Of a stretch of DNA of 64,000 nucleotides, positions 53,944 to 62,866 are shown in pieces; positions within the stretch are counted from its first letter, which is position 1; every line of letters starts with the position of its first letter. Position numbers and translations under genes: made by a program. The notes below the pieces were generated by a model. The model made no database searches and was not told the DNA's origin. It saw only the letters and a list, made by a program, of their open reading frames with translations. The stretch is from Pontibacter sp. G13 (GTDB taxonomy: Bacteria; Bacteroidota; Bacteroidia; J057). The DNA lies in NCBI RefSeq assembly GCF_031851795.1, contig NZ_CP134696.1:744001-808000 (forward strand). Direction: 5' to 3'.

Positions 53944-56376
53944 TCATTTCAAGTCCAAAACGGTCCATCCGGCACCGCCCTGATCCTCCGGTGCATCTCT
54001 GGCGGTGCGTACAGCCGATAGGTCCAATAGGTGTTTTCGGATCGAATCACGCAAGATTCCGCCTCCCTTACCATGTAAGATTCTGACCTGTTTGAATCCC
54101 GCTAGCTGCACTTCATCTAGCCATTTGTCCACTTCGCGGAGCGCTTCTTCCACTCTTTTGCCCATCACATTGAGTTCCATCTTGGTTTCACTCGTGTTGA
54201 GCATTCCCACAACTCGCACCTTTTCCGCCTGTTTCGAAGGCTTCGGCATCCGAATTTTGACCAGTTCCTTGAGCTTTACCGTGAGGCGAATTCCGCCCGC
54301 TTCTACGATTCCCCGATTGCCCTGGGTCTCGATCAGCTGTCCGTGCGTAGCGCCGCTTTTCAGCTTTACATAATCGCCCGGCTGGATAGGCTCGTCTGGA
54401 AGTACTTGAATAGTTTCCTTGGGCTTGGTGGCTTGAGCCTTTTTCTTCTTGCCCTTCTTCCCTGCCCCATCAGAATCCGCCATAGGCACTTCGGGATCTA
54501 CCTCGGGTGCTGTTGCTGCCAATTGCTTCCGCAATCTCAGGGTTTCCTCCTTGGCTGCCGCAGCCTCCTTGATCTCCCGGATCGTCCGTTCGATGTCTTT
54601 ATTGGCCTTGCGGATCAAATCCCGTGCCTCGACTTGCGCATCACGCAAAATTTTCTTCCGATTTTGCTCCAACGACAATTCCTTGGCTTCATTGCGTTCG
54701 ACCAACTGCTGTAGCTTCTGCTCCCGAGATTTGTTCTCGGCAACCATCCGACTTAGACGCGTATTCTTGCGTTCAAGCTCTTTCAGCATCTCCTCGGAGT
54801 CCAATTCATTCTCGCCCATTTTCTTCCGGGCACGCTTGATGATGGTGTTGTGAACCCCTACCCGATCTGCCATTTCAAAGGCATAGCTCCGACCGGGCAT
54901 ACCCTCGATCAACCGATAGGTGGGCTTCAATGCCTTGGTGTCGAACTGCATGGCGGAGTTCCGGATACCCGGGGTCACCTCTGCGTATTCCTTCAGATTG
55001 CCGTAATGCGTCGTGATAATCCCAATCGCACGCTGGGTGACAAATCGCTCCAGAAAGGATTCTGCAATCGCTCCTCCTTGACGAGGATCAGTCCCACTGC
55101 CAAATTCATCAATCAGGAACAGAGAATTGCGATCCATCTTGTCGCCCATCTGCCGCCAAGCCGTCAATCGACTGGTGTAGGTACTCAGATCGCTCTCGAC
55201 CGATTGTTCGTCCCCAATGTCCAGAAAGAAGGACTCAAACAGCCTAAACTCCGAATCCTCATGGACAGGCACCAAGAATCCACTCTGCAACATGAGTTGG
55301 AGCAGCCCAACAGTCTTCATGGATACCGATTTACCTCCGGCATTCGGTCCTGAGATCAGCATGATCCGTTGCTTCGGATTCAGCTCCAGATCTACTGGCA
55401 CCACATCCATCTTTTCCTGCTTGGCCTTGAGCTGTAGGATGGGATAATATGCGTCACGCAGGAACAGTCGCTTACCTACCGGATTGACCAAAGGCAACAC
55501 CCCTTCGAATTCGAAGGCAAATTTCGCCTTGGCACGGATGATCTCTAGTTGGATCATCTTTGCACCGAATGCTTCCAACTCAGGAAGCTGAACCGCAATT
55601 TTCGCAGAAATCTCCTGAAGGAGACGCGTGACCTCATTGTGTTCCTTGACATGCAGTTCGCGCAGCTTGTTGTTCAGCGGCAATGCCTCGGCCGGCTCGA
55701 TGAATACCGTTCCGCCAGACTGCGAAACATCCTGCACGAAACCCGGCACACGACCCTTGGCATCGGATCGTACCGGGATCACGAATCGGTCGTTACGAAG
55801 CGTGATCTCCCGCTCGATACTCCAGTTCTGCTCATTGGCCTTGCGCAAAATCCGGTACATGGTGGACCGCAATTCCTCCGAAGAGCGTTTGATGCTCCGA
55901 CGGATTTGTTTCAAGGCAGGGGACGCATCATCACGGATTCCGCCCCGATCGTCCACGAGCTGCTCGATGGCCGTGATGATCTGGGTGCCGAAGGTCTCCC
56001 GGCAGATGAATGCATGTAGATGGGGAAATTCCTCCTCGCGCTTCGACAGCCATTTGCGGACATCGCGGACCGCGCACAACCATTTGTGGCAATCTGTAAG
56101 TTCGCGGACAGACAGCCAGTTCCCGGCGATCCGGAGCTTATTGAAGAGTTGAGAAGTGGAAACCCAGGCATGGGTGGGATAGCCTTCTCCCAGTTCGAAT
56201 ATCTGCCGAAACTCCTCTACCCGATTCAATTCCGCCATGAGCGTGGCAAAATCAGAGATGGGTTGAATCTGGGCAGCCATTTCACGGGCTTCCGTACTGG
56301 AGATGCGACGTTGAGTTTCCTGAAGGATATGATCAAAGCCCAGCTTTTCGAAGGTGTGGGCGTGGTATAATTTCAT
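53944..56376 (-). CDS. mutS2: Endonuclease MutS2
   Basis: 810 residues from the ATG at 56376 (MKLYHAHTFEKLGFDHIL); the 82 upstream codons in frame overlap the lipoprotein gene and are not credible. N-terminal clamp and helical domains are followed by the ATPase: Walker A ISGPNAGGKSVSMKTVG near 340, then SLFLIDEFGSGTDPRQG and TTHYGNLK. A long coiled coil with KOW-like beta domain (~500-720) follows, with PDEPIQPGDYVKLKSG. The Smr nuclease domain ends the protein (LNVMGKRVEEALREVD, ILHGKGGGILRDSIRKHL). MutS2 suppresses recombination or acts on collided ribosomes. The ATG sits 10 bases after the DUF4296 gene. Confidence 0.96.
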   Translation of the reverse strand: MKLYHAHTFEKLGFDHILQETQRRISSTEAREMAAQIQPISDFATLMAELNRVEEFRQIFELGEGYPTHAWVSTSQLFNKLRIAGNWLSVRELTDCHKWLCAVRDVRKWLSKREEEFPHLHAFICRETFGTQIITAIEQLVDDRGGIRDDASPALKQIRRSIKRSSEELRSTMYRILRKANEQNWSIEREITLRNDRFVIPVRSDAKGRVPGFVQDVSQSGGTVFIEPAEALPLNNKLRELHVKEHNEVTRLLQEISAKIAVQLPELEAFGAKMIQLEIIRAKAKFAFEFEGVLPLVNPVGKRLFLRDAYYPILQLKAKQEKMDVVPVDLELNPKQRIMLISGPNAGGKSVSMKTVGLLQLMLQSGFLVPVHEDSEFRLFESFFLDIGDEQSVESDLSTYTSRLTAWRQMGDKMDRNSLFLIDEFGSGTDPRQGGAIAESFLERFVTQRAIGIITTHYGNLKEYAEVTPGIRNSAMQFDTKALKPTYRLIEGMPGRSYAFEMADRVGVHNTIIKRARKKMGENELDSEEMLKELERKNTRLSRMVAENKSREQKLQQLVERNEAKELSLEQNRKKILRDAQVEARDLIRKANKDIERTIREIKEAAAAKEETLRLRKQLAATAPEVDPEVPMADSDGAGKKGKKKKAQATKPKETIQVLPDEPIQPGDYVKLKSGATHGQLIETQGNRGIVEAGGIRLTVKLKELVKIRMPKPSKQAEKVRVVGMLNTSETKMELNVMGKRVEEALREVDKWLDEVQLAGFKQVRILHGKGGGILRDSIRKHLLDLSAVRTARDAPEDQGGAGWTVLDLK

Positions 56377-56386
56377 AAGGTTATGA

Positions 56387-56797
56387 TCATTCAGCCTGCT
56401 TGCGGACGACGGAACGTACCGAATCCGGTTTGGGAGGGGATTTGCGGTTTCGGTGCATGAGGGTGTCCTGATGGAGTTCCATGCGTCTGTTAAGCGAATC
56501 GATGACAAATTGGTACAAGCTATCCATGACGGTTGGATGCTTGAGATAATATTGGTAGCTCTGTTCGAAGGTCTCCCGGTCCAATCCGCGGGATGCCAGC
56601 ACATCGTCGTAGAGTTCCGCACGCATACGCTTGCGCACGTTGATGGGTTGCTTGGAGACTTCCACCCACGCGTCTGTCAAGTGTACTTGAAGGAGCAAAT
56701 CCTGCATCTCCTTCTCCGAGAGGTGGTTTTCGACCACTTCCTCACAGCCTGCCAAGGCCATGCATGCGATGATGATGAAGGTCCAAGTCCGTTTCAT
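56387..56797 (-). CDS. DUF4296 family lipoprotein
   Basis: 136 residues. Leader FIIIACMALAGC with lipobox Cys at about 18. Helical domain with the Bacteroidota DUF4296 pattern: LSEKEMQDLLLQVHLTDAW, YDDVLASRGLDRETFEQSY and YYLKHPTVMDSLYQFVIDSL. Function unknown. It is ten bases upstream of mutS2 and divergent from folA, so likely co-transcribed with mutS2. Confidence 0.9.
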   Translation of the reverse strand: MKRTWTFIIIACMALAGCEEVVENHLSEKEMQDLLLQVHLTDAWVEVSKQPINVRKRMRAELYDDVLASRGLDRETFEQSYQYYLKHPTVMDSLYQFVIDSLNRRMELHQDTLMHRNRKSPPKPDSVRSVVRKQAE

Positions 56798-56950
56798 GTT
56801 GATGGAATCTGCGGCAAGTTACAAAGCTTTCTGAATATACTCCCCACTTCTCCTGCGCCCACTCGTGTCGTTCAAGGTGGAATTCCGCCCGGCGGGCGTT
56901 GTATCCCGTTTGGGCGATGCCCAGAATTTCCCCACATTTGCCCCAAAAAT

Positions 56951-57469
56951 ATGCCCGCCACCATCATCGCCATATTCGCTGCCGCCGAAAATCACGTCAT
57001 CGGAAGCGAAAACACCATCCCTTGGAGGCTCCCTGCCGATCTCAAGCATTTTAAGCGCATCACGATGGGCAACCCCATGATCATGGGCCGCAAGACCTTC
57101 GAATCCCTACCCGGTCTTCTGCCCGGCCGTCGCCATCTCGTCCTTTCCCGCAATCCCGAATTCGAAGCCCCGGGCGCCGAAGTCTTTCCCGATCTGGCAT
57201 CAGCCATTGGTGCATGTGGAGACGCCGAGCAAATTTCCATTGTAGGCGGCGCGACCATCTACGAAGCCGCATTTGAGGCCGGAATCATCGACAAAGTGTA
57301 CAAAACGCTGGTCCATGCCGAGGTGGAAGGAGATGCGACCTTTGACATCCCCCAACCCGAATTGTGGCAGATCTCGAACGTAGACGCCCACCAAGCCGAC
57401 AGCAAGAACGAATTTGCCTATACCTTCTTGGAACTCACTCCCCGGGAAGCTCCCGATTCCTTGGCATAG
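56951..57469 (+). CDS. folA: Dihydrofolate reductase
   Basis: 172 residues from the ATG at 56951. Markers: AAAENHVIGSENTIPWRLP with the conserved Asn-Trp/PWRLPAD region, DLKHFKRITMGNPMIMGR and the NADPH-binding GRKTFESLP, later ISIVGGATIYEAA. Acidic residue equivalent of E. coli Asp27 is D in PADLKHF. The frame extends upstream to 56453 antisense to the lipoprotein gene but is not protein-like there. Makes tetrahydrofolate. No thymidylate synthase gene nearby. Confidence 0.94.
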   Translation: MPATIIAIFAAAENHVIGSENTIPWRLPADLKHFKRITMGNPMIMGRKTFESLPGLLPGRRHLVLSRNPEFEAPGAEVFPDLASAIGACGDAEQISIVGGATIYEAAFEAGIIDKVYKTLVHAEVEGDATFDIPQPELWQISNVDAHQADSKNEFAYTFLELTPREAPDSLA

Positions 57470-57520
57470 GTATTTCTGCTGGACCATTTGGGCGTGCCCC
57501 CGCGAACTGATCAAACAGGA

Positions 57521-57650
57521 GACGCCTGGCATGATAGTCGCGGGGTCGCGTGCTGCATGGGTTCGCTGCGCTCCGTCCTCCGCTGAATGCTCCGGACCGC
57601 TCCTGAAGGAGCGCCATTCCGCCCGCTCACGCCTCCGCAAGCCATCCGCA
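57521..57650 (-). repeat. Dispersed element, copy 2
   Basis: Minus-strand reading: GCGGAGGCGTGAGCGGGCGG, GGAGCGGTCCGGAGC, CAGCGGAGGACGGAGCGCAG, GAACCCATGCA, CCGCGACTATCATGCC. Same block order as at 37104-37280 but without its ~60-base middle. It directly follows folA. No terminator is obvious, and this element may act as one. Confidence 0.8.
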
Positions 57651-57709
57651 CCTTCATTTTGATGGAAAAAGTCTAGCGAGCGCAGAGATAAAGACCTTTC
57701 CCAAGCCGA

Positions 57710-58249
57710 CACATCCTCCTCTGCAGCCATAGCCAAGACCCTGCGTCCGCGCCACTCGCGGATCTCCTGAGCGAATGCATGAATGCCGGGCCCTCCCCTC
57801 CAGTGTCATTCTGAAAAATCTGAAGCCCGGGCCTGTGCGCTGGAGATTTATTCAGAATCTTGAGAGGAATGAATGCCCAGCGCCCCTAGATCCTGAATCG
57901 GCCACCCTCGCCGGAAGCCTCGGCTATGGCCGTTCAGGATGACATGTTGGGAAGGAATGACATCCTGCCCTACGGCCGCCCAACCGCAAACCCCGTTGCA
58001 GGGACGCGAGATCCCTGATAAATCCCACGGCCCACAGATGCCAGCGCAGGGATTTTCAGGGATGAGGCAAAAGGTTTTGAAGGAAAAAACTGATTCTAAG
58101 CGAACAACAAATCTGCCTCATCCCGCAAAATTTCGACGCCGTGGCGCCGGTGGGCTGGGAAATTTATGCGGGATCCCAAGCTTCGTGCATGCCAAGGCTT
58201 GTCTTTTGCCAAGCGCCAGCATCCATCCACGCCACATCCCCAAACCCTA
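57710..58249. repeat. Tandem repeat, unit 1 (540 bp)
   Basis: First of two full copies. It contains four palindromes: 57804-57862 (TCATTCTGAAAAATCT with its near complement AGATTTATTCAGAAT), 57889-57941 (ATCCTGAATCGGCCA type), 58010-58067 (ATCCCTGATAAATCCC type) and 58119-58175 (ATCCCGCAAAATTTC type). The unit ends before the second copy's CACGTCATCC. Left edge approximate. Confidence 0.85.
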
Positions 58250-58792
58250 CACGTCATCCTCGACGGCCATAGCCAAGGCCCTTGCGTCGGCGCCGATCGG
58301 GGATCTCCTGAGCGCATGCATGAATGCCAAGCCCACTCCTCTTGTGTGTCATTCCGAAAAATCTGAAGCCCGGGCCTGTGCGCTGGAGATTTATTCAGAA
58401 TCTTGAGAGGAATGAATGCCCAGCGCCCCCAGATCCTGAATCGGCCACCCTCGCCGGAAGCCTCGGCTATGGCCGTTCAGGATGACATGTTGGGAAGGAA
58501 TGACATCCTGCCCTACGGGCGCCCAACCGCGATCCCCGTTGCAGGGACGCGAGATCCCTGATAAATCCCACGGCCCACAGATGCCAGCGCAGGGATTTTC
58601 AGGGATGAGGCAAAAGGCTTTGAAGGAAAAAACTGATTCTAAGCGAACAACAAATCTGCCTCATCCCGCAAAATTTCGACGCCGTGGCGCCGGTGGGCTG
58701 GGAAATTTATGTGGGATCCCAAGCTTCGTGCATGCCGGGGCTTGTCTTTTGCCAAGCGCCAGCATCCATCCACGCCACATCCCCAAACCCTA
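58250..58792. repeat. Tandem repeat, unit 2 (543 bp)
   Basis: Nearly identical to unit 1 over most of its length. Differences cluster in the 60 bases at the left end (around 58270-58345). All four palindromes are kept. Open frames such as 58482-58955 only reflect the repeat. Confidence 0.88.
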
Positions 58793-59076
58793 CACGTCAT
58801 CCCCCACGGCCATAGCCTCGGCTTGTGTGGCTGCGCCTATCGGGAATCTCCTGAGCCCGAAACTGAATTTCAAGCCCACTCCCCCTTTGTGTCATTCTGA
58901 AAAATCTGAAGAGCCGGCCTGTGCGCTGGAGATTTATTCAGAATCTCGGGATTGAATGACATCCTGCCCTGCGGGCGCCCAACCGCAAACCCCGTTGCAG
59001 GGACGCGAGATCCCTGATAAATCCCACGGCCCACAGATGCCAGCGCAGGGATTTTCAGGGATGAGGCAAAAGGTTT
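58793..59076. repeat. Tandem repeat, unit 3 (partial)
   Basis: Matches the first part of units 1 and 2, lacks about 89 bases containing the second palindrome (the join is at ~58950) and stops in GAGGCAAAAGGTTT at 59076, before the fourth palindrome. So it is both internally deleted and truncated. Confidence 0.85.
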
Positions 59077-59165
59077 GTTGAGCATATGTGGTAAGCGCTG
59101 TAGGCGCGACGTCTCACAAGCAAGGGGTTCCAACCCGATGCTTCCTTTCTGAAATGTGCGGCTGG

Positions 59166-59340
59166 CTTGCGGCGGCGATAGGGATGGGAAGGGCGAGCCG
59201 TCAGGCGAGGTCCGAGGCCACTGAGTCTGTGGGAAAGGGTTCCAAGATTAAGGCGACTAGAGCTTTTGGGAGGAAATATCCGAGGACGGGAGCGCTAGCG
59301 GACTCCTGGAACAGCCCGGCTCGGCGACTTTCATGCCTAG
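59166..59340 (+). repeat. Dispersed element, copy 3 (most divergent)
   Basis: Plus-strand reading: TTGCGGCGGCGATAGGGATG, GGGAAGGGCGAGCC, GCGAGGTCCGAGGC, a middle of about 60 bases, CCGAGGACGGGAGCGCTAGC, GGAACAGCCCGGCTCGGC and GACTTTCATGCC. Same block order as copies 1 and 2 but on the other strand. It lies 90 bases beyond the tandem repeat block. Confidence 0.7.
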
Positions 59341-59472
59341 ATAGGAATGGGGGCTCAGTACGCCGAGATCGCCCAAATGGCCATGCAAAAACTCAAACCC
59401 CAAAATTGAGTGAATCGGAAAACCATGATACAATCCTCTCTTGGCATGGCTTGAGAACCAACCTGTAGGACC

Positions 59473-59512
59473 AAAAACCATCAGCCCCGTCCGGTGATCG
59501 GGCGGGGCTGAT
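59473..59512 (-). terminator. Terminator after the DUF5606 gene
   Basis: Stem ATCAGCCCCGTCC / GGGCGGGGCTGAT (one wobble) with a 7-base loop. On the minus strand it is followed by GGTTTTTGG, 27 bases past the stop at 59539. Confidence 0.9.
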
Positions 59513-59538
59513 ATGGGGTGAGTCGGTTAGGGAACAAA

Positions 59539-59985
59539 TCAGGAGGCTTCCTCGGTGCTTTCGGCTGCTTCGGCTTCGCCTTCCTCTTCTGGGAGTTCGA
59601 ATTTCACGCCGTATGCGAGGAGGATTTTGTACCAGCTGATCAGTTTCTTGACATTGGAAGGATATACCCGCTCCCCGTCGAAGTCAGGCAATACATCACC
59701 CAAGAATCCCATGAGCTGATCCTTGTTACTCTTCTTGGTGACGGGCAATTCCTCGCCATACTTGTCCTGAATGGCCTTGAAGACATTCACAAGCGGCTCG
59801 GAATCCGTTTCCGTGTAGATACTGATATCCACGACTTTGGAAACCATCATGTTTCCTTTCACCAATTGACGACGCTTGGCCTCGTCCATTGATTCCACAA
59901 CGATCGCACGGTCGTCTGCCTTGACCACGCGATACAAACCCGGTGCACCCGTCAGGGCCACTACATCTTTTATTTCAATATCCAT
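59539..59985 (-). CDS. DUF5606 family protein
   Basis: 148 residues from ATG 59985, which gives the usual start MDIEIKDVVALTGAPGLYRVV; a longer frame to 60048 has no family character. The N-terminal beta domain (~1-60) is Tudor-like, with VKADDRAIVVESMDE. A helical part (LVNVFKAIQDKYGEELPV, MGFLGDVLPDFDGERVYPS) follows, then an acidic tail ending in EEAS. Common in Bacteroidota, function unknown. Divergent from lon. Confidence 0.9.
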   Translation of the reverse strand: MDIEIKDVVALTGAPGLYRVVKADDRAIVVESMDEAKRRQLVKGNMMVSKVVDISIYTETDSEPLVNVFKAIQDKYGEELPVTKKSNKDQLMGFLGDVLPDFDGERVYPSNVKKLISWYKILLAYGVKFELPEEEGEAEAAESTEEAS

Positions 59986-60305
59986 ATCCTTGATTTTGTC
60001 TCTCTCGAAACGAGTAACGTTTCCGATCTTGCCTTGTTCAAACGCCATACCAATGGTTGGACGAGGTGAATTTCCGTGAACGGCGGTGACCTTTTCAGTC
60101 TAGCGAAACTCGTGGATTGCGAAAAAACGAAAGTATAATCAATAATTCCACGTTTATGCCGCTTTTACTATTAAATCCTGCCAGAAATACAGAGATTTGT
60201 AATAAGGCATTAGGTTTGCACGTCGCCGATCAATAGACATTGGGTCTTTGTTCTGAGGGTTTTCGTGTGGGAACAAGGCCTTCCACTCTTGAAGGAGCAG
60301 ACAAC
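59986..60305. other. Divergent intergenic region between DUF5606 and lon
   Basis: A 320-base region, AT-rich between 60110 and 60210. It carries a -7-like box (see 60211-60218). No gene. Confidence 0.35.
60211..60218 (+). promoter_or_regulatory. Candidate -7 box for lon
   Basis: TAGGTTTG matches TAnnTTTG. It lies 88 bases before the lon ATG. No -33 box at the right distance; a TTTG only 11 bases upstream does not fit. Confidence 0.3.
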
Positions 60306-62801
60306 ATGACATTTTTTCATTTCGAGCATGACAGTTTTCTGGATGATGAATTTCCGGTAATCTCCAACGCTGAGGAGCAGAAGATGGCGGAGGAGGAAAT
60401 CCCCGAGGAGGTCGGAATTCTCACCTTGAAAAACACAGTCCTTTATCCGGGGGTCGTGATCCCCATCACCGTAGGTAGAGACAAATCCATCCAATTGGTC
60501 AAAGAGGCCTACCGTACGCCAGATCGCATGATCGGTGTGGTAGCCCAGAAAGACATGACCATTGAAGATCCAGTGGAAGACGATCTCTACACCACAGGGA
60601 CCTTGGCTCGAATCATGAAATTGATTCGGATGCCCGATGGTAGTGTCACCATCGTCATTCAGGGTAGATCCAGATTTCAAATTGAGGCATTTACCGCCTC
60701 CGAACCATACTTCAAGGCCCGGATTATCCGTGCCCATGAGGAGCATCCTGAGGAAGATCAGACCAAGGCGCTGATGCTCAACCTTCGGGAAGCGGCTGCC
60801 AGAATTGTGGAGCTTTCTCCAAGCATTCCTTCCGAGGCCCGCATTGCCCTCGAAAATATCGACAGCCTGAATTTCCTCGTCCACTTTATCGCCTCCAACC
60901 TCAGCATCGATGTCCGCTACAAGCAGGAAATCCTGATGTTGGATTCGCTTCAGGACAAGGGCGAGCTGGTCCTGCAATACTTGGACAACGAGCTCAAAGT
61001 CCTCGAACTCAGCGAGGAGATTCAGACCAAAGTCAAAATTGACCTCGACAAGCAACAGCGTGAATATATCCTTCGCCAGCAGATCCGGACCATCCAGGAC
61101 GAACTCGGCGAAGGTTCTGGAGACTCCGAAATCGAGAACCTCCGCGAACGCGCCAAAAACAAAACTTGGCCTGAGGAAGTGGAAAAGGCATTCTCCAAAG
61201 AGATGAATCGCCTCTCGCGCCTCACTCCCGCCATGCCCGACTACGCGATTGTCATCAATTACATCGAGTGGTTGCTGGACCTTCCTTGGGAAAACTATGC
61301 GCCAGATACCTTCGAGTTTCCGATTGTCAAACGCACCTTGGACGCCGATCACTTTGGATTGGAGAAAGTCAAAGATCGGATCTTGGAGCAACTGGCCGTC
61401 CTCAAGTTGAAGGCTGACAAAAAAGCTCCAATCCTGTGCTTCTATGGCCCTCCCGGAGTTGGTAAAACTTCCCTCGGCAAATCCATCGCCAATGCCATGG
61501 GCAAGGAGTTTGTCCGTATTTCCCTCGGCGGCGCCAAAGATGAAGCCGAAATTCGCGGGCATCGCCGGACCTACATCGGTGCCATGCCCGGCCGAATCAT
61601 TCAAGGCCTCAAAAAAGCCAAAACTTCCAATCCCGTCCTCATGCTGGACGAGATCGACAAAGTGGGCAATGATTTCCGAGGAGATCCATCTGCCGCGTTG
61701 CTGGAAGTACTTGACCCAGAGCAAAACAACACCTTCCGGGACAACTTCCTGGAAGTGGAATATGACCTCAGCCGCGTCATGTTCATCTGTACCGCCAACA
61801 ATCTCTCGACCATTCATCCTGCCCTTCGCGACCGGATGGAGATCATCGAGATCAACGGATATTCCCAAGAGGAAAAGATGGAGATTGCCCGTCGCCACCT
61901 CATTCCCAAGGCCCGCAAGGACCACGGGTTGAAAGCGGCTAATCTTACAATCTCCAAACGTGCCCTAGAACGGGTCATCCAGAATTACACCCGTGAATCT
62001 GGCGTGCGTGGACTGAGTCAACAGATCGCCTCCCTTTGCCGAGGTGCGGCCAAAGAAATTGTGTTGAATGATGAATCCATCGTTCGCATTTCTGAGAAAA
62101 ACCTCAAAGATTTTCTCGGAATCCACAAATTCGAAAATGAGCAGTACCAAGCGCAAGATGTGCCGGGCGTAGCGGTCGGACTGGCCTGGACCTCAGTGGG
62201 CGGTGAGATCTTGTTCATCGAATCCACGCTTACACCGGGAACGGGTCGATTGAGCATGACGGGACAACTGGGCGATGTCATGAAGGAGTCTGCCACATTG
62301 GCATACACCTATCTCAAGTCCAATTGCGACCAATTCGGCATTCCATTCGAGACCTTCAAGCGTTGGGATGTACATCTTCATATTCCTGCCGGCGCTATCC
62401 CAAAAGACGGCCCAAGTGCAGGTATCACCATGCTTTCATCCTTGGCATCGCTCTTTTCGCAGCGATTGATGAAGCCCTCCTTGGCCATGACTGGTGAGAT
62501 CACCCTGCGTGGAAAGGTACTCCCAGTTGGTGGAATTCAGGAGAAAGTCCTGGCCGCCAAGCGTGCAGGGATCAATACGCTCATCATGTGCCACGAAAAC
62601 AAAAAGGATGTATCCGAGATCAATCCCGAATACATCAAGGATGTCAAAATCCATTTCGTGAAAAAGATGAGCGAGGTGATCCGATTGGCACTGGAACCCA
62701 AACCGGTGTCCAATGCGCTCAATCTCATCCCTGACTTGTCAGAAGACCAAAAGGGCATGCGTGAATTGGAGCAAATCCGAAAAATCGTGGCGCGCGCATA
62801 G
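60306..62801 (+). CDS. lon: ATP-dependent protease Lon
   Basis: 831 residues from the ATG at 60306. N-terminal substrate-binding domain with LTLKNTVLYPGVVIPITVGR (~38-57), a coiled helical linker to about 270, the AAA+ core (Walker A GPPGVGKTS near 380, LGGAKDEAEIRGHRRTYIGAMPGR, MLDEIDKVG) and the protease domain with catalytic Ser in PKDGPSAGITM near 701 and Lys in AAKRAGI near 750. It removes misfolded and regulatory proteins. A long antisense frame runs over the first half and is an artefact of codon use. Confidence 0.98.
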   Translation: MTFFHFEHDSFLDDEFPVISNAEEQKMAEEEIPEEVGILTLKNTVLYPGVVIPITVGRDKSIQLVKEAYRTPDRMIGVVAQKDMTIEDPVEDDLYTTGTLARIMKLIRMPDGSVTIVIQGRSRFQIEAFTASEPYFKARIIRAHEEHPEEDQTKALMLNLREAAARIVELSPSIPSEARIALENIDSLNFLVHFIASNLSIDVRYKQEILMLDSLQDKGELVLQYLDNELKVLELSEEIQTKVKIDLDKQQREYILRQQIRTIQDELGEGSGDSEIENLRERAKNKTWPEEVEKAFSKEMNRLSRLTPAMPDYAIVINYIEWLLDLPWENYAPDTFEFPIVKRTLDADHFGLEKVKDRILEQLAVLKLKADKKAPILCFYGPPGVGKTSLGKSIANAMGKEFVRISLGGAKDEAEIRGHRRTYIGAMPGRIIQGLKKAKTSNPVLMLDEIDKVGNDFRGDPSAALLEVLDPEQNNTFRDNFLEVEYDLSRVMFICTANNLSTIHPALRDRMEIIEINGYSQEEKMEIARRHLIPKARKDHGLKAANLTISKRALERVIQNYTRESGVRGLSQQIASLCRGAAKEIVLNDESIVRISEKNLKDFLGIHKFENEQYQAQDVPGVAVGLAWTSVGGEILFIESTLTPGTGRLSMTGQLGDVMKESATLAYTYLKSNCDQFGIPFETFKRWDVHLHIPAGAIPKDGPSAGITMLSSLASLFSQRLMKPSLAMTGEITLRGKVLPVGGIQEKVLAAKRAGINTLIMCHENKKDVSEINPEYIKDVKIHFVKKMSEVIRLALEPKPVSNALNLIPDLSEDQKGMRELEQIRKIVARA

Positions 62802-62824
62802 CAAACCACCAAATTATACCCCAT

Positions 62825-62854
62825 AAGGCTGCCGTTTGGCAGCCTTATTTTTTT
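62825..62854 (+). terminator. Terminator after lon
   Basis: Perfect 9-bp stem AAGGCTGCC / GGCAGCCTT with a GTTT loop and a run of T, 23 bases past the stop. Confidence 0.95.
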
Positions 62855-62866
62855 GTCAAACTCATC

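Noticed and set aside
57939-58406. 155-codon frame in repeat unit 1, and its twin at 58482-58955
   Set aside because: Both are produced by the tandem repeat DNA, begin and end inside palindromes, and would imply repeat-encoded proteins with no protein-like composition.
60210-61925. 571-codon minus-strand frame antisense to lon
   Set aside because: It lies opposite the conserved lon coding frame, has no leader or domain pattern, and is explained by codon bias in the sense strand.
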